A stretch of DNA of 64,000 nt from Bacteroidales bacterium (GCA_017454015.1 JAFTDW010000053.1:1-64000); one strand, 5' to 3'. Positions 55,901-64,000 are shown, counted from the first letter of the stretch. Made by a program: numbers and translations. The notes: a model not told the origin generated them from the letters alone.

Positions 55901-56083
55901 TATCTCCTCGGGGGCCATGCCGTGGGCATCGGTCATGAGCACCACGGTGGGTGCCGTGAGGTCTGGAAAGACATCTATGTCCATCTGGCGGCTCGAATAG
56001 ACACCCGCCACCGTGAGCAGCACGGCGGCAAGAAGGATGAGCAACTTGTGCTCAAGCGAGTATCTTATTATTTTGTCGAGCAA
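52961..56083 (-). CDS. Heavy-metal RND efflux pump (CusA/CzcA family)
   Basis: 1040 aa inner-membrane proton-driven pump that expels metal cations through a TolC-type channel. No ATG is found near the natural N-terminus; the family start (M)LDKIIRYSLEHKLLILLAAV fits a TTG codon at 56083. Visible: VFPDLTAPTVVLMTDAHGMAPEEIE, AIPLSLLGTLVVLHLLHLNINTMT, GGLCIAIGSLVDDAIIDVENVYKR (TM4 with the DD pair) and NLPLALIGGVVAVRLGGGLL. The longer upstream frame is antisense of the channel gene and not coding. Last pump gene of the CusB-CusC-CusA order. Confidence 0.92.
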   Translation of the reverse strand: MLDKIIRYSLEHKLLILLAAVLLTVAGVYSSRQMDIDVFPDLTAPTVVLMTDAHGMAPEEIETLITFPIETAVNGATNVRRVRSTSMQGCSFVFVEFDWGMDPYKARQVVSEKMSQIATALPQGITPVMAPQSSVMGEIMFIGMQVDTAAQAAHRTSQQELRTLADWVVKPAILGTAGVSQVTIIGGESKQYQVVADPVRMKAYDVSLDELEAACASQGLNSTGGVVRQWGNEYALRGMARTADTTEIGTSLVKMHNGHPVSIADVATVQTGCAIRQGYASVCAQPAVIISISKQPNTNTLRVTHQIEHNLRDIARSLPPDVKLDTKIFRQADFIQSSVGNVGKALAEGALFVVVVLLLFLGSLRTTLISVIAIPLSLLGTLVVLHLLHLNINTMTLGGLCIAIGSLVDDAIIDVENVYKRLQQNHALPRDERQPALEVVFHASTEIRSSIIHATLIIMLTFVPLFFLGGLEGRMLKPLGIAYIVALSMSLLVAMTITPLLCRLLLSSERYLAKQSKPRKAVTRLTDLYQRLLSHALQHSKVVIGVTAALLVGALALLLTCGRGFLPDFNEGSLTIAAVAKPGISLDESNRIGELIERQLLDIDEVTSTSRRTGRGELDEHSQATNGAEIDVGFTLRHRSKEAFMADVRQRLSTIPGIAVSVGQPLGHRIDHMVSGTQATIAIKIFGTDLSQLYSLGNQIKAATADVEGLVDVSVEQLTETPQLQLRADRQKLAAHGITIEEFNHFVALAFEGEALTQIYEGQRAYDLVLRLTANAPPSIDEVTDALIDTKLGGKVPLSEVASIVSAGGPATISRENVQRKLVVSANVSGRDEVGVVDDIQHIVDSQIKLPEGYHIEYGGQFANAKSASRTLLLVFIAVLLVIYLLLYSEFRNLSLALIVLLNLPLALIGGVVAVRLGGGLLSIPAIIGFITLFGIATRNGILLVARYQALARQDGMDIDQTVMQGSADRLNPIIMTALTTALSLIPMVLAADKSGNEIQAPMAIVVLGGLVTSTLLNIFVVPIIYKIYQSHATNHTVLP

Positions 56084-56157
56084 GGTTCTTTGTTTTTTTC
56101 TAGTTTTTCTAGTGATAATAGTATTACTAGTGATACTAGTCTTTATTTTTGGGGCGG

Positions 56158-57345
56158 TTATTCGCCTATTGTGGTTAGCTCTATTACCGTTTGTTCCAGT
56201 TCGTGTTGTATTTCGAGTATGTCGATTTCCGTGTCGTGGTAGAACTCCACCTGTTGCAGGTAGTATTCGAGTGTTATCTCGCCGGCTTTGAGAGCCCTGA
56301 AGAGTAGCTCTTCGCTGTTGTGGCGTTGCAGGGTGGCGTCGAGGTTGTTGAGTGCGCGTTGGAGTGCCAGGGCTTTGGTGTAGAGAGCCTTCATGCTTCC
56401 CTTGAAGCGGGTCTGTGCATCGTTCAATGCCGCCTGTGAGGCTTGCTGCTGCAGGCGTGCTTCGCGGACGGTGCCGTGGCGCTGCCACAGGGGCAGCGCA
56501 AGGCCTGCGGTGGCGCCTCGGTAGTTCTCGCCGGGGGTCAGCTCGGCGGCATAGCCTATGGTGACGGCAGGCAGCCATGCAAGCTTGTTGAGGGTGAGGT
56601 TCTCGGCGGCGGCAGAGTTTTGCTGGGCTATCAGTTGCAGTGCCGGTGTTTGCTGTCTTACGCTGTCGAGCCATTCGTCAAAGTTGGCTGGCAGTGTGAC
56701 AGGGGAGAAGGTGTCCTGTTGTATCTCTATGCCGATGCCTCCGGCGAGCATGAGCAGGTTGTCGGCCATCAGTGCGTGTTCCACCTGGGCTATGTGCAGT
56801 TTGTTCTCGACGGCGGCGAGCTCGGTCTGCATACGGTTGTAGTCCAGTATGCTGCAGTCGCCTTGGCGCAGCCGCTCCTCGTAGATGGAGGCCACCTTCT
56901 GGGTGTTCTCCGCGCAGTGTGCGTAGAGTTTCACATAGGCGTTGTAGTACACTATATGGCTGCACACCTGGTATACCTCTTTGACCCATTCGTTGCGGTG
57001 CACGAGGTAGTCGCTCTGCGCCATGTCGGCTTGCAGCCGGCGTATCCTGCTGCGGTGTACGTAGTACAGGGGAAATTCAATGCGCTGAGTGAGGCGCAGG
57101 TCGTGACGTGTACCCTCGTCGGGCTGGGAGGTGTAGAGGGCCACCTCCAGCTCTGGGTCGGCAAAAAGCGAGCCGGCCTTTGCCGAAGCCTCGTTGGCCT
57201 GCAGCTGTTTCTGGAGCATCTGCAGGGTGGGTGCGCTGTGCTGTAGTGAGTCGACAACCCATCGGTAGGGTGCGCTAACCTGGGCTCTGGCCTCCATGGC
57301 CAATGCCATCAGAAGAAGCAGAAACAATGCAGGTTTAGTGGACAT
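56158..57345 (-). CDS. TolC-family outer-membrane channel (CusC-type)
   Basis: 395 aa with a signal peptide starting MSTKPALFLLLLMALAMEARAQ, then two long helical repeats (SLQHSAPTLQMLQKQLQANE, YLVHRNEWVKEVYQVCSHIV) and strand segments (DLRLTQRIEFPLYY, ATAGLALPLWQRHGTVREAR), the outer-membrane efflux protein pattern. The start at 57345 overlaps the adaptor gene by 11 nt. It forms the exit duct for the tripartite pump. Confidence 0.88.
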   Translation of the reverse strand: MSTKPALFLLLLMALAMEARAQVSAPYRWVVDSLQHSAPTLQMLQKQLQANEASAKAGSLFADPELEVALYTSQPDEGTRHDLRLTQRIEFPLYYVHRSRIRRLQADMAQSDYLVHRNEWVKEVYQVCSHIVYYNAYVKLYAHCAENTQKVASIYEERLRQGDCSILDYNRMQTELAAVENKLHIAQVEHALMADNLLMLAGGIGIEIQQDTFSPVTLPANFDEWLDSVRQQTPALQLIAQQNSAAAENLTLNKLAWLPAVTIGYAAELTPGENYRGATAGLALPLWQRHGTVREARLQQQASQAALNDAQTRFKGSMKALYTKALALQRALNNLDATLQRHNSEELLFRALKAGEITLEYYLQQVEFYHDTEIDILEIQHELEQTVIELTTIGE

Positions 57346-58534
57346 GGCCGGCATGTGGGTCGAGGGGTGTGGAACTTTGTGACAGTCGCAGCATAGTGGC
57401 GCCACGGGATACTATGCGTTCGCCTTGGTTGATACCCTTCACTATCTCGGTGCTAACGCCATCGGTGGCGCCGAGGGTGACGGGGCGTTTCAGGTAATGC
57501 TCCGGCTCGGTCTGCACAAACACGAACGCCTGCCCCATCTCTTCGATGATGCCCTCGTTGGCGACAGTGATGGCTTCTTTCTGTACCGTGCGGAGATATG
57601 TGGTGACGTAGCTGCCCTGCAGCAGGCGGCTGCCTATGGCGCTGCGTCCCACGCGCAGGGTGACGGGCAGCAGCGGGTTGTCGGTGCTCACGGCGTGTCC
57701 CAGGGCGGCGATACGTGCTGGCACCTCGATGGTCTCGCCGTTGTCGACAATGACCACGGAGCTGATGCCTCCCGCCAGTTCGCGGTAGTGCCGTGCCGGC
57801 ACTTCGCAGCGCAGGTGCAGGTCGCCTCCGCGTGCTATGGTGAGCAGTGTCTCGCCGCTCGTGGCGTAGCTGCCGTTACGAGTGTATAGGGCTGTGATGT
57901 ACCCGCCGATAGGAGCTGTTATGCGGCTGCCGGCAGCCGAGAAGAGGCTTTTGAGGTTGTCATATTCCGCTTTGGCGGCTTCGTATTCCGAGGTGCTCAG
58001 CTCCAGCTCGCTGCGGCTTACTATCTGGTCTTTGGCAAGTGCTGATTTGCGTTCGTATTCGGCTTTGGCGCGTTCGTAGCGCACCGTGGCTTCGCGGTAG
58101 CGCACCGCCATGTTTCCGTCGGCCATCTTGCCGCTCTCAATGGTCATGAGGGTCTGTCCGCTGGCCACTGCGCTGCCTTCCACTATGCCGTCGGCCAGCA
58201 GCACCATGCCGCTGAGGCTTGCAGCCACCTGCATCTCGTCCTGCGGCGACGGCAGCACTTGCGCCGTGGCCTTGACAACATGCCAGAAAGGGGCGAGTTT
58301 GGCAGTGTCGACAGCGATACCCAATGCCTTGCTTTGCGCAGCATCCATAACTATGGTGCCGGGCTCGTGGTGGTGGTCGTGGTGGTGCTCTTCGCCCTCG
58401 TGGTGGTGATGGTGGTGGTGCTCTTCAGCCTCGTGGTGGTGATGGTGCTCTTCGGCTTCGTGGTCATGATGGCAACCCCACAGGATTGCCAAAGCGCACA
58501 TCAGCAGGGTTAATATGTGGAGGCGTGTCTTCAT
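57335..58534 (-). CDS. Efflux adaptor (CusB/CzcB-type) with His-rich N-terminus
   Basis: 399 aa. Lipoprotein signal (LAILWGC, Cys at residue 21), then an extreme His/Glu-rich stretch (residues 22-57, about 23 His), then the HlyD-type adaptor: VLPSPQDEMQVAASLSGMV, the coiled-coil hairpin around 145-195, and a barrel part. The end reads DPHAGHVH. The His cluster suggests binding of Zn2+, Cu+ or a related cation. First gene of the efflux set. Confidence 0.92.
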   Translation of the reverse strand: MKTRLHILTLLMCALAILWGCHHDHEAEEHHHHHEAEEHHHHHHHEGEEHHHDHHHEPGTIVMDAAQSKALGIAVDTAKLAPFWHVVKATAQVLPSPQDEMQVAASLSGMVLLADGIVEGSAVASGQTLMTIESGKMADGNMAVRYREATVRYERAKAEYERKSALAKDQIVSRSELELSTSEYEAAKAEYDNLKSLFSAAGSRITAPIGGYITALYTRNGSYATSGETLLTIARGGDLHLRCEVPARHYRELAGGISSVVIVDNGETIEVPARIAALGHAVSTDNPLLPVTLRVGRSAIGSRLLQGSYVTTYLRTVQKEAITVANEGIIEEMGQAFVFVQTEPEHYLKRPVTLGATDGVSTEIVKGINQGERIVSRGATMLRLSQSSTPLDPHAGHVH

Positions 58535-58567
58535 CGTTGTTGCCGGTTGTCGGGATTGGGGCGCCGT

Positions 58568-59401
58568 TTAAAACGGCTTCTCTTCCTCAGGTTCCGAGGT
58601 GCTCTTGCCTGCCGCGCCCTGTCGGTTCATAAAGGCGTAGCCTTTCATAAGGCCCGTGGTGCTCTGGCCTATGAAGCTCAGTACCACCTTGCCTTCGTCG
58701 GTGTTGCCGTATTGCTCTTTGATAAGCTCCACGGCATGGCGTATGCTGTAGCCTTTCTGGTAGAGCAGGCGGTAGATGCACTGTATGTTCTCAATGCTCT
58801 GCTGAGAGAATCCGCGGCGGTGCAGTCCCAGCGAGTTGATGCCTGCGTAGCTTATGGGGTAGCGTGCAGCTTTCACGAAAGGAGGTATGTCTTTGTCGAC
58901 CAGCGAGCCACCGCTCGTTATGACGTGTTGGCCAATATGCACGAACTGTAGTATGGCTGTCTTGCCGCCGAGCACTGTCCAGTCGCCCACCAATATGTGG
59001 CCTGCCAATGTGGTGTTGTTGGCAAAGACGCAGTTGTTGCCCACCACGCAGTCGTGGGCGACATGCACGTATGCCATCAGCAGGTTGTTATTGCCTATCA
59101 CCGTCTTGCCAGATGCCGAGGTGCCGCGGTTGATGGTGCAGCACTCGCGTATCACGTTGTTGTCGCCAATCTCCACCGTGGTGTATTCGCCAGAGAATTT
59201 GAGGTCTTGCGGTATGGCTGCAATCACCGAGCCGGGGAATATCTTGCAGTTCTTGCCAATCCTTGCGCCAGCAAAGATGGTGACATTGGGTCCAATCCAA
59301 GTGCCGTCGCCTATCACAACGTCGTTTTCGATGGTGCAGAAGTTGCTTATGGTAACATTCTTGCCTATCTTGGCATCGGGATGTAAGTCGTATAAAACCA
59401 T
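58568..59401 (-). CDS. lpxA: UDP-GlcNAc acyltransferase
   Basis: Adds the 3-O-acyl chain to UDP-GlcNAc, the first step of lipid A synthesis. 277 aa left-handed beta helix of hexapeptide repeats (IGKNVTISNFCTIENDVVIG onward). NLLMAYVHVAHDCVVGNN carries the catalytic His, and SLGLHRRGFSQQSIENI is the family helix. It has an acidic tail PEEEKPF. It lies 68 nt downstream of lpxC on the same strand. Confidence 0.95.
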   Translation of the reverse strand: MVLYDLHPDAKIGKNVTISNFCTIENDVVIGDGTWIGPNVTIFAGARIGKNCKIFPGSVIAAIPQDLKFSGEYTTVEIGDNNVIRECCTINRGTSASGKTVIGNNNLLMAYVHVAHDCVVGNNCVFANNTTLAGHILVGDWTVLGGKTAILQFVHIGQHVITSGGSLVDKDIPPFVKAARYPISYAGINSLGLHRRGFSQQSIENIQCIYRLLYQKGYSIRHAVELIKEQYGNTDEGKVVLSFIGQSTTGLMKGYAFMNRQGAAGKSTSEPEEEKPF

Positions 59402-59469
59402 TAAGATGTCTTTAAGTTCTAAGTTTTGGGTTTAAGTTTTCAAGAGGTCTGTGCAGTGTTGCTGAGTCG

Positions 59470-60372
59470 CTAATCACAGCAAACCATGTTTTGTGCCACG
59501 AGAGCAGCGAAGGCAGTGTTTGCCTTGTGCCCCGGGCAATTGATGGTGAAATGAGCCTGTATGTCGTGTGCTGCCAGTGATATGTCGCCGATGAAGTCGA
59601 GCATTTTGTGGCGTGCCGGTTCGTTGTCAAAGAGTTGCGGGCCGTTAATCAGCTCTTTGTCCACCAACTTGGCGGCATCTCTGTGGAACAGGGTTGTTAG
59701 CCGTTCAATAGTTGCCATGTCGGTTTTCTTGTCCACGAATACCAGAGCATTGTCCAAGTCGCCACCCTTTATTAGGTTGAGGTTTAGCAGAGGTTCTATG
59801 TCGCTGAGCATGACAAAGGTACGGCAGGGTGCCACCTGGGTCTCGAACTCGTCGAGGCAGGTGAGGGCGGCTTGTTGGTGGCCTATAGGGGTGTTGGGGA
59901 AGTCTATGGTGGCCTCGACGGAAAAATGGTCGGATGGTTCGGCGACAAGTGTCGACGCGCCCACTTGGAGCCTCACCGGCTGTGCGAGGCGGTGTTTTGG
60001 GCGTTTCACGGGCAGTGTGGCAAGTCCTGTGGCGGATATTGCCTCGACCCATATACGCGAGCTTCCGTCCAAGATGGGAATCTCGCCGCCGTCGACCTCT
60101 ACTCTGGCGTTGTCGACCCTCATGGCGTGGAATGCTGCCATAAGATGTTCTATGGTTGCCACCGTGCAGCCTTGATGGGCAATGGTGGTGCCGCGCGAGG
60201 TGTCGCACACATTGGCGGCAATGGCTTGCACCGAGGGTTGTCCGGCGAGGTCTGTGCGCACCATGCTGATACCGTTGCCGGCATCGGCGGGCAGCACCCG
60301 CACCTGCACCACGGCACCGCTGTGGAGGCCGCGCCCTTTTATTGTGAATTCCTTATTGAGAGTTGTTTGCAT
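59470..60372 (-). CDS. lpxC: UDP-3-O-acyl-GlcNAc deacetylase (no FabZ domain)
   Basis: The committed step of lipid A synthesis, a zinc-dependent deacetylase. 300 aa: FTIKGRGLHSG, ATIEHLMAAFHAMRVDN (Zn His), GGDLDNALVFVD, RHKMLDFIGDISLA (Zn His and Asp) and NCPGHKANTAF (the catalytic His). In most Bacteroidetes LpxC is fused to FabZ (about 460 aa); here the protein stops after the LpxC part and the following 68 nt hold no FabZ. The MITE copy B lies 28 nt upstream of the start codon. Confidence 0.95.
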   Translation of the reverse strand: MQTTLNKEFTIKGRGLHSGAVVQVRVLPADAGNGISMVRTDLAGQPSVQAIAANVCDTSRGTTIAHQGCTVATIEHLMAAFHAMRVDNARVEVDGGEIPILDGSSRIWVEAISATGLATLPVKRPKHRLAQPVRLQVGASTLVAEPSDHFSVEATIDFPNTPIGHQQAALTCLDEFETQVAPCRTFVMLSDIEPLLNLNLIKGGDLDNALVFVDKKTDMATIERLTTLFHRDAAKLVDKELINGPQLFDNEPARHKMLDFIGDISLAAHDIQAHFTINCPGHKANTAFAALVAQNMVCCD

Positions 60373-60399
60373 TATAACTTGTTTCCTACGCTGGATTAA

Positions 60400-60561
60400 G
60401 AAACTATTTTGATTTCATTCAATAATTTTCTTATGCCATATAATCGGTGCTTTTTTCACAGCCCATCGGTTACAATGGCACCCCATTGCGCCCTCAGTGC
60501 CGCAAAAAAATCCCTCGATTATATGTCCAATTATTCTTATCAATAAAGTCAAAACAGTTTC
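60400..60561. mobile_element. MITE copy B (162 bp)
   Basis: GAAACTATTTTGATTTC to CAAAACAGTTTC with TAA on both sides (60397-60399 and 60562-60564). The reverse complement matches copy A almost throughout. The final C provides the first base (G) of the complement of the TAG stop codon of the LysM gene, so the insertion changed that gene's stop context. It fills the space between lpxC and the LysM gene, and there is no ORF inside. Confidence 0.85.
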
Positions 60562-62402
60562 TAATGTCGGGAGGCTTTTTCTATCTGTAGGTTGCGCATC
60601 CTGTATATGGGTGCCAGTTGGTTTTCAAAGCCGTCGTCGGCGCTTTTCTGGCGGAAGTGGAGCGGGAATAGCATGTTTTGGGGCATGGCAATGGCGCAGT
60701 TTTTCCAGAAGTTGGTGCCCCGTTGGTGCAGGCCCGTGGCGAAGTATAGCATCACATCGTGACCCATGCCGGCAAAGCGGCCGGTGGGTTCGGTCTTGTA
60801 GGTCTCTTTGAATTGTTCTATGAAAGAGCGATGGGTCTCATTGCTGTAGTCAAGGTAGAAGGGGTATACCGTGTGGTAGTTAAGGCGCTGCAGGTGGGAG
60901 TAGTCCACATCGGGATATTCGGTGATGTAGTTGGTGAAGGTGAAGAGGGTCACCTCTGTGGTCTTGAGTGCTATAAGCCGGTTGATGATTTGGTTGGAGA
61001 AGATACGGTTTTTGTCTTTCCCTTGGTCGTATATGGCTATCACCGAGCAGGAAGCGGTCTGTCGCAGAGTGGTGGCGAGCTTGCCGTTGACGGCCCAGTC
61101 AAACCATGTGTGGCGTATTTCGGTGCGGTTGGTGAGTTGTTGCTGGAGCTCGTCGTGCAGGGCTTTCTCCAGTTTGCCGTTGGAGTGTATTATGTACAGC
61201 TGCTCGTCGCGGCGTGCTATGATGTCGAGCATGTCGCTCACGGTGCCTTCCGGCGAGGGCTGCATCTTTATGACATAGGGGGCGTTGTCGAGGATTTCGG
61301 AGCGCAGCGACACAGGGTTGATAATAAAAACCTTGTCGTTGCTTGCCAGTCGGGCGGCGACGGCAAAGGCGTCGCGCTCCAAAAGGGCTATGATGAAGTC
61401 GGAGTTGCCCACATGGTGGCTTTGGTAGGCGCTCTCAACGGCTGTGGCGGCGCCTCCGGCAATGTCGACCACATTGAGCACTATATTGTAGCCTTGGCGT
61501 TTCAGCTCTTCGGCGGCTATGAGCATGCCTTCGTAGAACTGCAGCATCTCGAACACTTTGTATTCGCGTTTGCCGCGTTGGTCGACATCGAACTTGGTTG
61601 TCGAGATTTTGTCGAGGTTCTCAAGGTTAAGAGGCATCAGCAGCGAGATATAGAGCTTGTTGGGGCTCACTCGCTCATGCACAGGGAAAGGAAACACCGA
61701 AGGTGTAGCCCCTTCTTGTTTGGAGGGTTGTGTTTGCTGTGTTTGCTGTGTCGGGGCGGTGGGGGCTGCCTGGCTTTCTGGTTTTTCCAGGGTATTGCTT
61801 TTTTCCGGTCTTTCTGCTTCTTCTTGTTTTTCCGGATTATTGTTTGTCGGGGAGGCTTTTTCTTCGGGTTGTACCTTGCTTGTCTCTGGCTTTGGCTTTT
61901 TGGGGGATACCGCCGTGTAGTCGTATTCGCCGCCAAACTGTTCGTCGCTGTTGGCAATATACTCATCTGCCGTGGCAGGCACCATGATGTACTCTCCGGC
62001 CTGTAGCGACCTGTCTTTGAGCTTGGGGTTCATGTCCAGCAGCTCTTCTACAGTCATGGCGTACTGGCGCGAGAGGCCGTAGAGGGTCTCTTTGGGTTCC
62101 ACGCGAATAATCTTTGTCGGGCGTGAGGTGGTCTGCAGCATCTCGTTGCTGGCGGGCAGCCACACGGTGTCGCCCACGCGGAGCTGGTGTATGTCGGTGC
62201 GTGTGATGGCCGAGGTGTAGCTCACGCCGTAAGCCCGTGCTATGCTGTACACCGTCTGCCCCTGCTGCACTATGTGGCAGTAGTAGTCGCGACCTTTGAG
62301 GGTTTGTCTGGCATTGGTTCGCTCAACAGGCACGCTCTGGGCGTCCTGTGCAAAGCCCAGGCCCCACGCAAACATTAACATTAAAAGCACTATCTTTCGC
62401 AT
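60561..62402 (-). CDS. LysM and periplasmic-binding-like protein
   Basis: 613 aa starting MRKIVLLMLMFAWGLGFAQ (signal peptide). Two LysM motifs near 45-90 and 100-145 (YCHIVQQGQTVYSIARAYGV, IIRVEPKETLYGLSRQYAMT), a disordered linker rich in Pro, Gln, Glu and Lys (about 160-245), then a periplasmic-binding-protein type 1 fold (YISLLMPLNLENLDKIS onward, like ABC substrate-binding or LpoA-like proteins). It probably binds peptidoglycan from the periplasm; the ligand is unknown. The start is 5 nt after guaA (an ATG at 62417 would overlap it). Confidence 0.85.
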   Translation of the reverse strand: MRKIVLLMLMFAWGLGFAQDAQSVPVERTNARQTLKGRDYYCHIVQQGQTVYSIARAYGVSYTSAITRTDIHQLRVGDTVWLPASNEMLQTTSRPTKIIRVEPKETLYGLSRQYAMTVEELLDMNPKLKDRSLQAGEYIMVPATADEYIANSDEQFGGEYDYTAVSPKKPKPETSKVQPEEKASPTNNNPEKQEEAERPEKSNTLEKPESQAAPTAPTQQTQQTQPSKQEGATPSVFPFPVHERVSPNKLYISLLMPLNLENLDKISTTKFDVDQRGKREYKVFEMLQFYEGMLIAAEELKRQGYNIVLNVVDIAGGAATAVESAYQSHHVGNSDFIIALLERDAFAVAARLASNDKVFIINPVSLRSEILDNAPYVIKMQPSPEGTVSDMLDIIARRDEQLYIIHSNGKLEKALHDELQQQLTNRTEIRHTWFDWAVNGKLATTLRQTASCSVIAIYDQGKDKNRIFSNQIINRLIALKTTEVTLFTFTNYITEYPDVDYSHLQRLNYHTVYPFYLDYSNETHRSFIEQFKETYKTEPTGRFAGMGHDVMLYFATGLHQRGTNFWKNCAIAMPQNMLFPLHFRQKSADDGFENQLAPIYRMRNLQIEKASRH

Positions 62403-62407
62403 AGGAA

Positions 62408-63934
62408 CTACTCCCATTCTATTGTTGCCGGAGGTTTGGAACTAATGTCGTACACCACGCGGTTCACGCCTTTCACTTGGTTGATAATCTCGTTGCTCAC
62501 TTTGGCAAGGAAGTCGTAGGGCAGGTGGCACCAGTCGGCGGTCATGCCGTCCACACTTTCCACGGCGCGCAGCGCCACCACTTGTTCGTAGGTGCGTTCG
62601 TCGCCCATCACGCCCACGCTCTGTATGGGCAGCAGTATGGCTCCGGCTTGCCACACCTTGTCGTAGAGCCCGTACTCGCGCATACGGCTTATGAATATGT
62701 GGTCCACTTCCTGGAGTATGGCCACTTTGGCAGCTGTCACCTCTCCAAGGATGCGGATGGCGAGGCCTGGACCCGGGAAGGGGTGCCTGCCAAGGAGCTC
62801 GCTGCGGATGCCGAGCTCACGGCCTATGCGGCGCACCTCGTCTTTGAACAGGCTGCGCAGGGGCTCTATAAGTAGCAGTTTCAACGTGTCGGGAAGTCCG
62901 CCCACGTTGTGGTGGCTCTTGATGGTCTGTGACGGCCCCTTCACTGCACTCGACTCAATGACGTCGGGGTATATGGTGCCTTGGCCTAACCATTTGACGC
63001 CTTGCAATTTCTGCGCTTCGCGCTGAAATACGTCTATGAAGGTCTTGCCTATGGCTTTGCGTTTCTTCTCGGGCTCGGCAGTACCCGACAGGGCTTGGTA
63101 GAACTCATTGCTTGCGTCGACGCCTATCACGTTGAGCTGCATGTCTTTGTATTGCTGCATCACGCTCTCGAACTCGTTCTTGCGCAGCAAGCCGTTGTCG
63201 ACAAAAATACAGGTCAGGTTAGTCCCTATAGCCTTGTGCAACAATACAGCGGCAACGGTGCTGTCCACTCCGCCGCTCAAACCCATCACCACTTTGTCGT
63301 TGCCGGCCTTTGCCTGAATCTCTTTCACAGTCATCTCCACGAAGTTGGCAGGAGTCCATTCTTGTCTGCATCCGCAGACATCCACAACAAAGTTTTTCAG
63401 AAGGGCAAGACCCTCGGTGCTGTGGTGCACCTCGGGGTGGAACTGCAATCCATAGGTCTCTTCACCCTCTATTTTGAAGCCTGCAACCTTCACGTTCTTG
63501 GTGGAGCATATAGGCTTATAGTCGTTGGGCAAGTCCTCGATGGTGTCGCCGTGGCTCATCCACACCTGGCTTTCGGGGCTTATACCTTTCATGAGCGGTG
63601 ATGCGGTGTCGATCCATTCGAGGTTGGCACGCCCGTATTCGCGGCTGTGCGACTGAGCCACGCGTCCGCCGCCATGCTTGGCCAGATACTGTGCGCCGTA
63701 GCACACGCCGAGCAGCGGCTTGCGGCCTCGGAAGAGGCTGAGGTCCACTTCGGGGGCATCGGGAGCGTTGACAGAGTAGGGGCTGCCCGAGAGAATGACG
63801 CCGCGCAGGCCTTCCATGGTCTGCGGTATCTTGTTGTAGGGGTGGATTTCACAATATACGTTAAGCTCGCGCACCTTGCGTGCTATGAGCTGAGTGTACT
63901 GAGAACCAAAGTCTAACACCAAAATTGAATCCAT
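62408..63934 (-). CDS. guaA: GMP synthase (glutamine-hydrolysing)
   Basis: Converts XMP to GMP. 508 aa in the usual two parts: class I glutamine amidotransferase with Cys in [14 protein letters not shown] and His/Glu in QFHPEVHHS, then the ATP pyrophosphatase with [18 protein letters not shown] (P-loop), and the C-terminal dimer domain ([18 protein letters not shown] and KPPATIEWE). Single gene with a TATCTTTG box, then the LysM gene in the same direction. Confidence 0.97.
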   Translation of the reverse strand: MDSILVLDFGSQYTQLIARKVRELNVYCEIHPYNKIPQTMEGLRGVILSGSPYSVNAPDAPEVDLSLFRGRKPLLGVCYGAQYLAKHGGGRVAQSHSREYGRANLEWIDTASPLMKGISPESQVWMSHGDTIEDLPNDYKPICSTKNVKVAGFKIEGEETYGLQFHPEVHHSTEGLALLKNFVVDVCGCRQEWTPANFVEMTVKEIQAKAGNDKVVMGLSGGVDSTVAAVLLHKAIGTNLTCIFVDNGLLRKNEFESVMQQYKDMQLNVIGVDASNEFYQALSGTAEPEKKRKAIGKTFIDVFQREAQKLQGVKWLGQGTIYPDVIESSAVKGPSQTIKSHHNVGGLPDTLKLLLIEPLRSLFKDEVRRIGRELGIRSELLGRHPFPGPGLAIRILGEVTAAKVAILQEVDHIFISRMREYGLYDKVWQAGAILLPIQSVGVMGDERTYEQVVALRAVESVDGMTADWCHLPYDFLAKVSNEIINQVKGVNRVVYDISSKPPATIEWE

Positions 63935-63957
63935 ACTTATACTATTATAATAAAATG

Positions 63958-63965
63958 CAAAGATA
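63958..63965 (-). promoter_or_regulatory. guaA -7 box
   Basis: TATCTTTG on the minus strand, 23 nt before the guaA start. The -33 position is not a clear TTG. Confidence 0.5.
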
Positions 63966-63980
63966 CGATTTTTTTATAAC

Positions 63981-64000
63981 TTATTCTTTGGTTTCTTCGC
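63981..64000 (-). CDS. Partial: possible C-terminus of the next minus-strand gene
   Basis: The last bases read (minus strand) EETKE and a TAA stop, followed by an AT-rich spacer with the guaA promoter. The composition suits the end of a protein, but too little is visible to name it. Confidence 0.3.

Noticed and set aside
56084..56674. Upstream extension of the RND pump frame
   Set aside because: It is antisense-type composition (Arg/His/Pro rich) overlapping the channel gene in another frame; the family starts at 56083.

Overview
The window looks like a chromosomal piece of a Bacteroidales bacterium (phylum Bacteroidota); the family is not resolved. Supporting signs are many Bacteroidetes-type promoters (a -7 box TAnnTTTG, sometimes with a -33 TTG), at least five secreted proteins ending in type IX secretion (T9SS) sorting domains, a complete Na+-NQR operon, a Vor/Kor-type 2-oxoacid:ferredoxin oxidoreductase, the long form of urocanate hydratase and lipid A genes. 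Protein-coding DNA is fairly GC-rich and the spacers are AT-rich. Most genes lie on the minus strand.

Layout. 1-1050: end of an rRNA operon (5S) with its terminator, then a superoxide dismutase gene with an apparent frameshift, preceded by a roughly 265-nt leader holding two tandem 12-codon ORFs and two similar hairpins. 1271-3391: T9SS protein, small hypothetical gene, ParE/RelE-like toxin with its antitoxin, tRNA-Cys. 3489-11018: nqrABCDEF, then ddl and a radical SAM gene. 11164-18718: membrane glycosyltransferase-like protein, cellulase-like lipoprotein, EamA transporter, birA-frr, pyrH, esterase plus GreA-like pair. 18800-20160: a decayed stretch (acyltransferase and DUF4143 remnants). 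20194-26052: Fic protein behind a perfect palindrome, aminotransferase, DUF1573 protein and vorDBAC. 26180-33739: S66 peptidase fragment, DUF1905 protein, propeller T9SS protein, HAD phosphatase, CorC-like protein, conserved unknown, tRNA-Glu, rpsT, hisS. 33762-51515: a 1955-aa T9SS modular protein, hutU, subtilase with a probable outer-membrane barrel, C10 protease, AAA/DUF4143 ATPase, DUF2442 gene between 40-bp direct repeats, and a 1291-aa leucine-rich-repeat T9SS protein. 51516-52518: a structured leader RNA with a terminator, tandem 127-bp repeats and a doubtful small ORF. 52519-63934: NUDIX, CusCBA-type metal efflux, lpxA, lpxC, LysM protein, guaA.

How it fits together. Na+-NQR builds the sodium gradient. 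The Vor complex gives ferredoxin-linked oxidation of 2-oxoacids, fitting an amino-acid-using anaerobe. Secreted proteases, adhesin-like T9SS proteins and urocanate hydratase fit a protein- and amino-acid-based life on host or particle surfaces. No large defence island, prophage or CRISPR array was found.

Most unusual items: (1) a miniature inverted-repeat element present three times, two of them landing exactly on stop codons; (2) the structured attenuator-like leader RNA before the LRR protein; (3) the tandem micro-ORF leader before sod; (4) the DUF2442 gene between perfect 40-bp repeats; (5) perfect or near-perfect palindromes before the Fic and DUF4143 genes; (6) an LpxC without the FabZ fusion usual in this phylum.
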